From contig NZ_WOTO01000003.1 of NCBI RefSeq assembly GCF_010993775.1, forward strand, positions 1 to 64,000: a stretch of 64,000 bases of DNA, read 5' to 3'. Position numbers and translations under genes: made by a program. Shown here piece by piece: positions 49,429 to 58,957 of this stretch. The stretch's first letter is position 1. Every line of letters begins with the position of its first letter. The DNA comes from Fodinicola feengrottensis. GTDB taxonomy: Bacteria; Actinomycetota; Actinomycetes; Mycobacteriales; HKI-0501. Under the pieces are notes generated by a model that was not told the origin of the DNA, did not search any database, and saw only the letters and a list, made by a program, of their open reading frames with translations.

Positions 49429-49845
49429 ATGAACGAGTTCCTCACGCTGTTCACTAGAGCGGCCAAGCTGATGCGTGCCGCGGCCGACGAGTCGATGAGC
49501 CAGCATGGCGTACGAGTGGGCCAAAATCTGGTGCTGGAGGCGCTCTGGGCGACCGACGGGCTCACGCCCGGCGAGATCGCCGAGCGGGTGCACCTGAGCA
49601 CCCCCACGGTGGTGAACACCGCGAACAGGATGGTCACCGGCGGCCTGGTGACAAAGAAGCGGGACCGAACGGACGGCCGGCTGGTCCGGCTCTATCTGAC
49701 CGACCGGGCTCGTTCGGTGCGCGGCGACATCGAGGCCGGCCGTGATGAGCTGGAACGCCGTGCCACCAGCGGCCTCACCGACGCCGAACGAAAGGCGATG
49801 CTGGTCGCGTTCCGCAAAATGATCGCCACTCTGGAAAAAGACTAG
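49429..49845 (+). CDS. MarR-family transcriptional regulator
   Basis: Intact, 138 residues. It reads MNEFLTLFTRAAKLMRAAAD, VGQNLVLEALWATDGLTPGE, IAERVHLSTPTVVNTANRMV and the winged part GGLVTKKRDRTDGRLVRLYL, then TDRARSVRGDIEAG. Probably an autorepressor that also controls the divergent epimerase through the dyad just upstream. Confidence 0.9.
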   Translation: MNEFLTLFTRAAKLMRAAADESMSQHGVRVGQNLVLEALWATDGLTPGEIAERVHLSTPTVVNTANRMVTGGLVTKKRDRTDGRLVRLYLTDRARSVRGDIEAGRDELERRATSGLTDAERKAMLVAFRKMIATLEKD

Positions 49846-49981
49846 AAGCGTGTTGCTGTTAAATCTGGCGCTGTTTGTCGGTGGCTCTCGGGTTCAGGTC
49901 TGCTGAGAACGATCGGGTGATGGTTCGTCTGCAGGGTTGTGCGCCGCCGGGTATGGGGTTCCCGGCGGCCGGGTGGCTTTT

Positions 49982-51225
49982 CTATGCGGCGAGCTGGTTG
50001 ATGCCGCGGATGGGTCTTCGTTCGCGGTCAACGTACGCGGGCGGCAGGAATTCAACAATTCCGTCAACAATGCGTACATCCCAACCACCGTGGTGCACTA
50101 AACGATGGCAGCGATCGCACAGGAGCACGCAATTCTCAAGGCAAGTATGCCCACCATCGGCCCAGTGCTGCACGTGGTGCCCCCTCGTCCAGCGGGGTGG
50201 TCGCCCGCATCTGGCGCAGCCTTTGTCTCGCGCGCTATCAAGGCTTTGCGTAGGGCTGGTGTGATGAGTCGTTCGTTGCGCCCGACATCCAGCGGCACGC
50301 TGTCGCTGCCCAGCACCATCGGGATAATGTCCGCGTCACACGCCAGCCGGCGGACGCCTTCGGGGGAAATCGGTGCGCCACTGTGCGGATAAGCGACACC
50401 GAGCCGGTCCCGCAGCATGTCCCACGTCATCGTAATAGTCAGATGCGGCCGCTCCGCACCCTGGATCGGGAGTTTCCCGGAGTCCGCGATCAGATTCAGG
50501 GCCTCCGCGAGCGCGTCCCCGTTGCGCTCGGACACTGACCGCTGATCAGGGGTCCCGTTCTCAGCGGGTCGTGGTTTAGCCAGTGGGCTCAGGATCTCGC
50601 TGAAGAGGGTCCCGGTTTCACTGTCGAAGGAGCCACTGAAGTTCAGGCGTCCGTCTGTGCCGGTGTGGAGGGATAGTTCGCGGCGTGGTGTCTCGTTTTC
50701 ATGTTCGGAGGGCGCGGGTCCGTCGGGGTCCAGGTGATCATGGATGCGTCGCCCTACTTTGGCTAGGCCTGGTGCGGTGTACCGTTTCGCATGTTCCACC
50801 AGGGAAGCCTCGGCTTCCTCACGGTCCTTGATGGTCACCCTGGCCGGGAGCCTGGTCACGACCCCAACGATCGTGTCGATCTGGGAGTCGGCGAGTTCCC
50901 CGCGGCGCATCGCCTCACTGGCGATGCTGAGTGTGGGTGCGAGGGTTTCCCCGGTGAGGGCTTGGCTGGGGCACAGGTTCAGGGCCCGTTTGTAACGGCG
51001 GAACGCCTCTGTGGGGGACAGTCGAAGGAGGTCTTGCAGCATGCCCAGGGTGTTGCGGTGTCCGAGCGTCTTGCCGACGTTTCCTCGGTGGATCGCGGCG
51101 ACAATGTCCAGCACTTCGACCTGCAGTAGCCAGACCGCTTTTTCTTTCTCCTGTAGCAGCTCGCCGAGCTCGTCCGGGTCACACCTCCAGAGCTCTGGAG
51201 AGGTGACTTCGTCGCCGGCGGCCAT
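49982..51225 (-). CDS. DUF222 / HNH endonuclease-domain protein, one frameshift
   Basis: Actinobacterial family in which an N-terminal DUF222 helical region precedes a C-terminal HNH nuclease. From ATG 51225 it reads AAGDEVTSPELWRCDPDELG, RRELSLHTGTDGRLNFSGSF and TPALRKALIARETKAAPDAG. A shift near 50,200 then gives GHHVQHWADGGHTCLENCVL, LCDRCHRLVHHGGWDVRIVD, with the HNH histidines and the zinc-type CxxC. About 414 residues. Such genes are multi-copy and often mobile (homing-type); the cellular role is unknown. Confidence 0.85.
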
Positions 51226-51575
51226 GACATTAATTCTACCGCCGGCGCCGACAATATGGCCGCGTACGGGCAATCAGGAAATGGATACTTTCACAATAAT
51301 CCCAACGAAACATAGAGCGCGCGCGTTCAACGCCGACGGGCGAGAACGTTGGGCCTCTGAAATAAAAGCTCAGAAGCGTGGCGCTGATCGCGTCCCATCG
51401 ACGGCATCGAAAATCCCCGCCAATGCTCCGCCGACAAGTATCGCCAAGTTGTGGGTTGCTCCTATGGCTGTTGTGAATCTGGAGAAGCGCGACCAGGGGA
51501 AATTTGCTGTCTGTCTGTCCGCTCTGGAATGGTCGCTGTCAATGTCGAGTCACATGCACCGGGGGGCGCTGGACA
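51226..51575. other. intergenic stretch with no supported gene
   Basis: I see no convincing coding frame, RNA gene, repeat or mobile element here. AT content rises around 51,280-51,330. Open frames on the plus strand have no recognisable protein signal. Confidence 0.4.
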
Positions 51576-52571
51576 CTAGAAGCGGTCACATTGGCGGCAG
51601 ATTGGCCTGGTGCGGGACCAAAATCCGAGTGCGGCGAGCCCGAGCCCGATGCCCCACAGCAGGTAGGCCGGCACCGCAACCCAGAAAAAGGCGAGCCCGA
51701 ACGGACCAGCATCGAAGGTGCCGGCCGCGCTCTGGAAAGCCAGTTCGGCAAAGGTCACGCCGAAATAGGCGGTCATGCCCAGCGAAATCACGAAGGCCGG
51801 TCCCAGCAGCAGCCAGCGCGGCACCCGGCGGCCGGCCAATCCCGTAACCCAGCGCGGAAAGCGCCGTCCCCAGGGGCGTACGAGCGCGAGCGGCAACACC
51901 ACGCCGGCGAGCAGGAATCCGGCTTCGAATCCGAGCGCCTGCGGTGTCATGCCAACGACCGCCAGCGGAATGCCGTTCGTCCCGACCGCGTATTGGGCGA
52001 CCAGCCGGAGCAGGCAGCCAGCAATCGCGGCGTAGCCGGCGAAAGTCGCCACCTTCAGCATCCACGGTGGCCGCGGTCGGTCGGTACGACCGCAGGTCAG
52101 GCACGCACTACGTTGCTGGCGCTGGTAAACGAGGGTGGTGCCGGCAAGCAGGACCGCGCCCGCTTCGCACGCCAGCCGGGTGGCCAGCGCCGCCGGCTCG
52201 ACGGTCAGCCCGATGCCGGGCAGCACCACGCTGACCAGATCCAGCAGGAAAAGTGCCGCTTCGGCGGCTAATGCCGTGGTAACTGTCCAAGCGACCGCGA
52301 CCGCGGCGACCCGGAGTGGCTTCGGGCCGCGGGGCGTACGCAGCATCGGCGCGAGAATCGCGGCCACGGCACACAAAACGGTCGGTAGCCAGCCGCCGAC
52401 CACCAGATCCGTGCCCAGCGGGGCCACGTACGGCTCGCCATGGATCGCCTGGGAAGCTCGCAGCAGCCCGTACGCGACCGCCCACAGGAGCAGCAACCAC
52501 CAGCCGTTTCGTTGGTACGCCAAGGCCCACCGGCGGCGGACCGAGGTCGCCGCCTCAACTGTCGTCGTCAT
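51576..52571 (-). CDS. multi-pass membrane protein with two CxxC motifs
   Basis: Intact, 331 residues from ATG 52571. About eight hydrophobic helices (NGWWLLLLWAVAYGLL, VAAVAVAWTVTTALAAEAAL, AGYAAIAGCLLRLVAQ, AYLLWGIGLGLAALGFW). A loop carries SACLTCGRTDRPRPPW and the C-terminus ends TRPICRQCDRF, so two CxxC pairs face the same side and could form a zinc site or disulfides. No family is recognised. Its regulator and partners are not evident. Confidence 0.65.
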   Translation of the reverse strand: MTTTVEAATSVRRRWALAYQRNGWWLLLLWAVAYGLLRASQAIHGEPYVAPLGTDLVVGGWLPTVLCAVAAILAPMLRTPRGPKPLRVAAVAVAWTVTTALAAEAALFLLDLVSVVLPGIGLTVEPAALATRLACEAGAVLLAGTTLVYQRQQRSACLTCGRTDRPRPPWMLKVATFAGYAAIAGCLLRLVAQYAVGTNGIPLAVVGMTPQALGFEAGFLLAGVVLPLALVRPWGRRFPRWVTGLAGRRVPRWLLLGPAFVISLGMTAYFGVTFAELAFQSAAGTFDAGPFGLAFFWVAVPAYLLWGIGLGLAALGFWSRTRPICRQCDRF

Positions 52572-52652
52572 GCCACCAGCGTTGCCCGGCCCGCCGGCCA
52601 CCGCCTCAGCCAAAGGACAGAGGTGCCTCAGCCATCCGACTATGGATAGGCC

Positions 52653-53123
52653 ATGTCACTCGCTGGTGGGGACCGGTCCCGAAACGGGTGGCTAGCATCG
52701 GGCCATGATGCCGGCAAAGACTGTTCCAGCACCCGGGGCGCACCGGGAATCCTTTGGATCGCCAACGTTCTGATGTATGTGCAGGCCGTCGCTTCGCTGT
52801 TTGTCGCTACCGTGCAACTGATTCAGGTCGTCCAGTTGGTGAGGCACGGTCAGGACGTGCCGGGCCTGCAGTATGTGGGCACGGTGGTGGATCCCTTGGT
52901 GGCGGTCGCGCTGCTGATCTCGGCGACTTTCCTGGTCTCCAAACGGTCCTGGGCGCGGCCGCTCGCGTTTGTGGTGGAAGCGATAGGAATCATGGAGGGC
53001 GGGCTCAACATGCTGTCCGGTCACGTCCAGCCGGTGGCCGCCATCCTGATCGCCGTCGTCGTGATCGTGCTGCTGACCCGCCCCCCAGTCGGCGACTGGA
53101 TCGCCGGCCGTACGGTCGTTTAG
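52653..53123 (+). CDS. small membrane protein of unknown function
   Basis: The C-terminal 120 residues are clearly membrane-spanning: GILWIANVLMYVQAVASLFV, VDPLVAVALLISATFLVSKR, MLSGHVQPVAAILIAVVVIV. The start is uncertain. ATG 52653 is open in the same frame, but ATG 52704/52707 followed by PAKTVPAPGA is a more natural beginning if one base is corrected near 52,738. It overlaps the convergent ATPase by four bases. Four helices; function unknown. Confidence 0.6.
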   Translation: MSLAGGDRSRNGWLASGHDAGKDCSSTRGAPGILWIANVLMYVQAVASLFVATVQLIQVVQLVRHGQDVPGLQYVGTVVDPLVAVALLISATFLVSKRSWARPLAFVVEAIGIMEGGLNMLSGHVQPVAAILIAVVVIVLLTRPPVGDWIAGRTVV

Positions 53124-54816
53124 GCGACTGGCGGTTGGCTGCCCCGATAAGCAGAACGAAGATAGGTGGCGGCGGCCGAGATGTCCTGCGCTAGCAGGGT
53201 GCGAAGTTCGGTGGAGTCCGGCATCCGGCCGAGCAGCCGAAGTCGCTGCGACTGCGCCTTGCGGGCCGCCTCGAACAGTCGCCGCGCCTCCCGCGCGTTG
53301 CCGTAGCTGGGACTTTCGGCGATAGAACCGAAATAGTCGACCAGCATTCGTTCGGTCGCCTCGTCGAGCTGGTAGTCGCCGTCCGCGACCATTCGGCCGA
53401 TGATCAGCACCAGGTCCTGCGGAGTGTAGTTGTCGAATTCGATGGTCTTGGAAAACCGGGACGCGAGGCCCGGGTTGGCGGCCAGGAAGTCGATCATTTC
53501 GCCGGTGTAGCCGGCCACGATCACGGCAACTTCCTCGCGATGGTCCTCCATGAGCTTCACCAGCGTGTCGATGGCCTCCTGGCCGTAGTCGTTGCCGCTG
53601 CCGATCTGCCGGGACAACGTGTACGCCTCGTCAATGAACAGCACCCCGCCCTTGGTCTCCTCGAAAACCACTGCCGTCTTCTCCGCGGTGTGGCCGACAT
53701 ATTGACCGACCAGATCGCGGCGGGAGACCTCGCGGAACTGGCCGCTGGTGAGCACACCGAGCTTTTTCAACAGTTTCCCGTACGTACGGGCGACGGTCGT
53801 CTTTCCGGTGCCGGGCGCGCCAGCGAAAATCAGGTGATGGCTGACCGAGCCGACCGCGAGGCCGGCGCCGCGCCGCCATTCGTTCACCTGGATCTCGTCC
53901 ACCACGGCCCGCACTTCGGCTTTGACGTTGGGCAATCCCACCATGTTGTCCAGATCGGACAGCAGCTGCTCGAGGTCGTCGCCAAACACCGTTGCCGACG
54001 GCGTTGTTTCCGCTGTCACTTCCGGGCACGCGCCGTCGGCGATCCGAATGGCCGGCGCGGCGGTGTTTTCCATCCGGCACTTGGTCACCGAGCCGGCGCA
54101 GTCCGCGCCGAAGTCGATTCCGACGCCTCGTACGTCGTGAACGGCCGTCGTCATGATTTTCGGTTTGCTTTGCTGTGCCACCGAAATGCCGGCGTGACCG
54201 GTCCGCGACACGTCGCAACTCTCAATAGTCGGCCGGGCGTGCTGGTAAATATAGATGCCGCGTTCCCCGCAGCCGCTGATCGTGCACTTGGCGACCTGGG
54301 GATCCGCGCCGAAACCGATCACGATGCCGTCACCGGCCACGTTCTCAACAGTGGTGTCACCGATGCGGCCGGACGAACCGTCCACCACGATGCCTTGGCT
54401 GGCGCCGGTGATCGTACATTCCCGGATGTGGGCGTTGGCGCAGTTGCGAACGAAGATCGCCGGACCCAACGGCGCGCTGACCGTGCATCGGTCCATCGCG
54501 AGGTTGCCGCTGTCGGCCTGCACGCCACCGACCCGGCCGCGAAACTCGATGCCCTGCAAAGTCAGCGATCCGCCCTGCGCGCTGATCACCGGCCAGTCGC
54601 ATTCCGAGCCGTCCAGCACCACGGTCGCGCCGACGGCGGCCCGAAGCGTGAGTTCTCGGTCCAGCAGCTCAAAAGTCTCCGCGTAGGTGCCGTCGGCGAT
54701 GGTGAGCACGCCACCGTCCGGGCGGCGTACATCGCTTCGCCGATGGTTTGGTACGTGCCACGTTCGTTGGGTGCGACCAAAAGATTGCGGGGAGCGTCTT
54801 GGGCGGCGACAGTCAC
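53120..54816 (-). CDS. EccA-like (CbxX/CfxQ) AAA+ ATPase with N-terminal beta-helix, one frameshift
   Basis: GTG 54816 overlaps the preceding regulator (GTGA). After TVAAQDAPRNLLVAPNERGT and a shift near 54,705, a right-handed parallel beta-helix of about 250 residues follows, with repeated turns such as ECTITGASQGIVVDGSSGRI, VENVAGDGIVIGFGADPQVA, KCTISGCGERGIYIYQHARP. The C-terminal AAA+ domain has Walker A FAGAPGTGKTTVART, Walker B GVLFIDEAYTLSRQ, the sensor region VIVAGYTGEMIDFLAANPGL and the arginine finger SRFSKTIEF. This resembles type VII-secretion EccA, but with the beta-helix in place of the usual TPR. Confidence 0.82.
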
Positions 54817-55494
54817 CGGGCGACCTCGTCCCGGATCCAGCCGCGCTGCGCGGCCTTGGCGCCGGCCTGGAACCGGCTGCGGGCGCCCAGCAGGTTGGTC
54901 ATTTCCGACATCATCCGGCGGACGGTTCGTACCGACATTTTCAGCTGCGCGGCAGCCGCTTCATCGGTACTTCCGGAATACAGCAGGGACAACAGCCGGA
55001 GGGTGTTTTTCGCTCAACTGGTTCGAATGGGGCAGGTCAAAGGGGGCCAGCGGCATGGCGTCCGCCCACACCCGCTTGAAAAGCTCGGTGGTCGTGGTGA
55101 TGATGCTCGGCAGCCGGAGCGTCGCAAGCGCCGGTATCATCCCGGCCGGGCCGGCCGGCAGGACCGCGACTTCGCCGTCGATCACGAGAGCGTCCATCGG
55201 CACCGCTGGCACGGTCCTGATGTCCGCGCCGGCGAGGCCGAAGGAAAAGAGCTGGCCGGCGATCCGCGGAGCCGTACGCGCCGCATCCGGGACCAGCAGA
55301 CGATATTGCAGTCCCCGGCGCAGGTTGTCGTGGTCGACCTGCTGGATCCAGCCGATCGGACAGCTGGTGGGGACAACGCTGGTACGCATGATCAGCACCT
55401 GCGTTTTGGCGTTCGCCAGCAACGTGTTGATTCCGGCGACCGGGCTGGTGACCGAGGACCTGACAAGCGTTTCCAGGGTGAGGGCTGCGGTCAT
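54813..55494 (-). CDS. LuxR-type HTH protein of the type VII secretion locus, one frameshift
   Basis: ATG 55494 overlaps the EccE stop (ATGA). The first 150 residues (LETLVRSSVTSPVAGINTLL, MDALVIDGEVAVLPAGPAGM, PSIITTTTELFKRVWADAMP) resemble the TrmB-like/LuxR regulator input region. A shift near 55,000 gives LRLLSLLYSGSTDEAAAAQL, KMSVRTVRRMMSEMTNLLGA, the C-terminal helix-turn-helix. About 227 residues. Its position between EccE and the EccA-like ATPase suggests local control of the secretion genes. Confidence 0.72.
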
Positions 55495-56907
55495 GATCCG
55501 AAACCTCCGATCGGGAGCGACAAAGTGAGGCCGGCGGCGTGTTCGCCGTCCAGTCGGGTGAGTCCGACGCCGGCTGGGTGGAGCATGCCGGCGAGTGCGG
55601 TGGAAGTGGCGTTGACCCCGCCCTCGGTGGTGGCCGCCAGCCGTACCAGCGCGCCGGAGCTCACCTCGCCGAGCTGGGAACGGGCATAGCAGGTCAGGGT
55701 GATCGCCACTGCGGCCGTGCCGCGATGCCGGTTCACCATGGCGTTGGTCAGGCTTCGTGCTGCGGTGTCGTCGATCTTATGCCAGCCATCGAGCCGAAAA
55801 CAGGCTTGCGACACGACTCCGGTGGCGAGAAACCGCCAGTTTTCCCTTACTTCATGGCGACCGCCGGTAACGTGCGCCAGCGCCGCGATGGTTGCCAGCG
55901 CCGCCTCGTCGGCGAGCGGTTCGGTGTCGACACCGGCCCGGCGCAATGCCTTACGGATGCGCCGGAGCGCATTTCGCAATGCCAGCGCCAAATCATCGTC
56001 GATGGGGGTGTCGGCCGTACGGTCAGCGTGCACCGCGAGCCACATCCGTGGCGGTTCTCCCGGCCGGGTGCCCGAGTGGTAAACAGTCTGGACGCCGAAT
56101 TCGGTGGACACCCCGGTGGAGCTGTCCGGGTGCGGCAAAAGTGCGGTGGGGGAGGGAAAAGTGGTGACCAGTTCGCGGGATACCTGCGCTGGCTTGATCA
56201 TCGCGGTCAGGCCGTGTCGTTGGCTCATGACCATCACGGTTTCGGTGCCGGCGTCCATGCTGCGGATCGACGTTCCGGGCAGCAGCCGCTCGACCAACGC
56301 CAATGCCCGAGCGCCGGTGTTGGGCAGGTCGAAGCGCCGGTTTCGGGACAAGAACTGGTATCTGAGCACGGCATGTTCGTACAACCAGTGTCCGTGCAGG
56401 CGGACAGTGGTGACAATCAACAACAAAACTGCCGCGGTCGCCGCTGTCGCGATCACCGGCCACGGCCGGTGCAGGGTGAAAATGACCGAAAGCACGGCGA
56501 TTTGCCAACACACCGCCTGGGTCACGCTGAGCTGCTCGACAATTCCGGTGGCTCGCTGCCGAATCGGAATGCGAACTCGGACCGGACCAGCCGGCGCAGG
56601 AGCCGCCGGGCGGGCGATGGGTGGCCGTGGCACGGGTGTCGTACGGGTCGCCGTCGCGGGCATCGGCACGGTTCCGGGCAGCGTGCCGAGTGATGTCGTA
56701 CGGCCGGCGGTCCGCACCGCGGTGCCAATCACCGCTGGCGCCGCGGCGGCTCGGACCATCGGCCGCGGGGTGGTCACCGCTCGCGGATCCGCGGCCGCCG
56801 CCACCACCAGCATGGGGCGCGGGCGGGGCGTTCAGCTGCGGTGGGAAAGGCCGCCCCGCACGTCCCGGGGCGGGCCGGGGCGGGCCGCGAAACTCCTGCT
56901 CATCCAC
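55491..56907 (-). CDS. eccE: type VII secretion protein EccE-like, one frameshift near the start
   Basis: Peripheral/membrane component of ESX-type secretion. From GTG 56907 the disordered N-terminus reads DEQEFRGPPRPAPGRAGRPF. After a shift near 56,810 in CCCGCCCG the rest follows: AVCWQIAVLSVIFTLHRPWP and VIATAATAAVLLLIVTTV (membrane helices). The EccE core is RFDLPNTGARALALVERLLP, ETVMVMSQRHGLTAMIKP, RRAGVDTEPLADEAALATIA and ENWRFLATGVVSQACFRLDG. About 472 residues. Start of an operon running leftwards through the LuxR-HTH protein and the EccA-like ATPase. Confidence 0.8.
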
Positions 56908-56993
56908 TGTGCGGGACCCCCGTTCCTGTTCTCGTGCCGTTTCGTTTCCTTGACCTTGCGCGCTTATGATTGCCCGGCCGACCTGAGGATTTG

Positions 56994-57683
56994 ATGACAA
57001 TGGGGCGCACTTTGCGGGTGTTGGTGGTAGAGGACGATGAGGACATGCGCGTCGCGGTGGCCGCCGAGCTGCGCGCGGCCGGGTTCGACGTGACGCCGGC
57101 GCCGGACATCGCGACGGCGGCCGCCGCCCTCTCGGCGAAGCCTTTTGTCTGCGCGGTGTTCGATCGAATGTTGCCCGACGGCGACTCGATCGAATATGTG
57201 CACCGATACCGGGTCGCCGGTGGCGCGGTGCCGGTGCTGTTTTTGACCGCCCGGGACCGCAGAACGGACGTGGTCGCCGGATTCGCCAGCGGTGCTGACG
57301 ACTACCTGGTCAAGCCGTTCCGGGTGCAGGAGCTCACCGCACGGGTGCGTAATCTGGCCCGGCGGGCCGGTTCCGGGCGCTCGACGGTCTTGCGGTTCGG
57401 TGATATCGAAATGGATACCGCTCGCAGGGAAACCCGTCGTGCCGGCGTTTTGTTGACATTGTCCGCGAAGGAGTTCGCGGTGCTGGAATATCTGATGTTG
57501 CGCCCGGAGCAGGCGATTTCCCGGGCCGACCTGATCGAGCACTGCTGGGACGAGCTGTCCGACCCGAAGGCGAATGTGGTGGATGTGACGGTCAAAAGGC
57601 TTCGCGACAAGCTGCACGACCCGAATGTGATCCATACCGTACGAGGCACCGGCTATCGGTTCGGTTCGGCGGGCCAGTCGTGA
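56994..57683 (+). CDS. OmpR/PhoB-type response regulator
   Basis: Intact, about 230 residues. Receiver acids EDDEDM, phospho-acceptor D57 in AVFDRMLPDGDSIEYV, T in FLTARDRRTDVVAG and K in YLVKPFRVQELTARV. Winged helix LTLSAKEFAVLEYLMLRPEQ, VDVTVKRLRDKLHDPNVIHT, VRGTGYRF. ATG 56994 has TGAGGA upstream; ATG 57000 is also possible. Forms a two-gene operon with the kinase (GTGA overlap) and is divergent from eccE. Confidence 0.9.
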   Translation: MTMGRTLRVLVVEDDEDMRVAVAAELRAAGFDVTPAPDIATAAAALSAKPFVCAVFDRMLPDGDSIEYVHRYRVAGGAVPVLFLTARDRRTDVVAGFASGADDYLVKPFRVQELTARVRNLARRAGSGRSTVLRFGDIEMDTARRETRRAGVLLTLSAKEFAVLEYLMLRPEQAISRADLIEHCWDELSDPKANVVDVTVKRLRDKLHDPNVIHTVRGTGYRFGSAGQS

Positions 57684-58950
57684 GCCGAACCGCCGCGGAC
57701 AAGCTGCGCCCTCCGCTGGGTGCTGACCATCCTGTTCACCAGCCTCAATATGGTGGGCCTGGTCGTGCTCGCGGTCGCGTTCCTGCACACCTATGCCGAC
57801 CAGCAACAGAAACTCCTGGAATCCGATCTCCAGGGTGTCACGTCGACGGTTTCCCGATTACTTCAGTACGACAACAACACGCTGGTCACCGCGTTTATTC
57901 GGGAGGACCAAATCGACAACCAATGCCCGCAGTTCGCTGTGCTGCCCGGCGCTTCGGGCACTTTTCCCGGCTACTTCTCTTCGCGTACATGCGTGCCGAT
58001 GGACAGCGCGATGCTCGGCGGCCTCGCGCACGACGCGGCGCAGTCCGGCCACATTCTTTCCGGCCTGCAATACGGTACGGACGGGCGCCGGGTGTGGGTG
58101 TTGGCCGATCCGGTCCGCAACCCGACCGGGCAGTACATCGGTGCGGTGGTGGCGGTCGCCGACGCCGGACCGGACCAGGCCACCTACGACCTGCTGGTGT
58201 TGGTCGTGGTCGGTGGTTGTCTGCTGGGGATCGCCGCGTTGGCCACCACCGGCTACCTGCTCGCTGGCCGGGCGATCCGGCCGGCCGCGATCGCGTTGGA
58301 ACAGCAGGAAAAATCCTGCTCGCCGAGACCGCGCACGACCTGCGAACGCCGGTCGCGAAACTGCGGGCGCTCGCCGAGACCGCACAGCGTAATCCGGGCG
58401 TGCGGGCCGAGTTGTTGCCGCGTACGGTCGCTTTGGCCGCTGGCATGGGAGAAACCATCGACGGCCTGCTGGTACGAGCGAGGCTGGCGGCCGGCCTGGA
58501 CGAGCTCGCCCTCGAGCCGGTCTGGCTCGACCAACTGGTCGCCGGTGTGGTCGAGGAGTCGACCGAAGTCGGCGCGAATGTCACAATTGCCGCGGCGCCC
58601 TCCCGGGTGACTGTCGATCCGGCGCTGGTGCGCCGAGCTGTCCGCAATCTCCTGGAAAATGCATTGCATTACGGCAAGCAACCGGATCAGGCCGCGATCG
58701 TCCACATCACCGTCACGAACGGCCGGATCACCGTCGCCGACCACGGCCCCGGAGTGGCCGAAGACGTTGCCGAATTCGTCCTCGATCGCTTCCACACCGG
58801 TGGTGGTTCGACCGGGCTCGGGCTGTCCATTGTCCGTTGGGTCGCGCAGGCGCACGGGGGGTTTTGAACGTCTACAACGCGGATGAGGGTGGTGCTATCT
58901 TCGAGTTGGATTTGGTGCGTACCACGTCATCCCCGATTCGCCAGCGTTAG
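57680..58950 (+). CDS. sensor histidine kinase (EnvZ/PhoR type), frameshifted
   Basis: GTG 57680 overlaps the regulator stop. First membrane helix VLTILFTSLNMVGLVVLAVA, extracellular sensor with NNTLVTAFIREDQIDNQCPQ, second helix LLVLVVVGGCLLGIAALATT and HAMP-like GYLLAGRAIRPAAIALEQQE. A shift near 58,310 leads to the H box LLAETAHDLRTPVAKLRALA, the N box VRNLLENALHYGK and the G boxes DHGPGVAEDV and GGGSTGLGLSIVRWVAQAHG. A G run near 58,855-58,861 changes frame again before NVYNADEGGAIFELDLV and the stop. About 423 residues. Confidence 0.83.
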
Positions 58951-58957
58951 CTGATTT

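Noticed and set aside
51011..51847. Plus-strand open frame bridging the HNH gene and the membrane protein
   Set aside because: Overlaps two better-supported minus-strand genes and has no recognisable domain.
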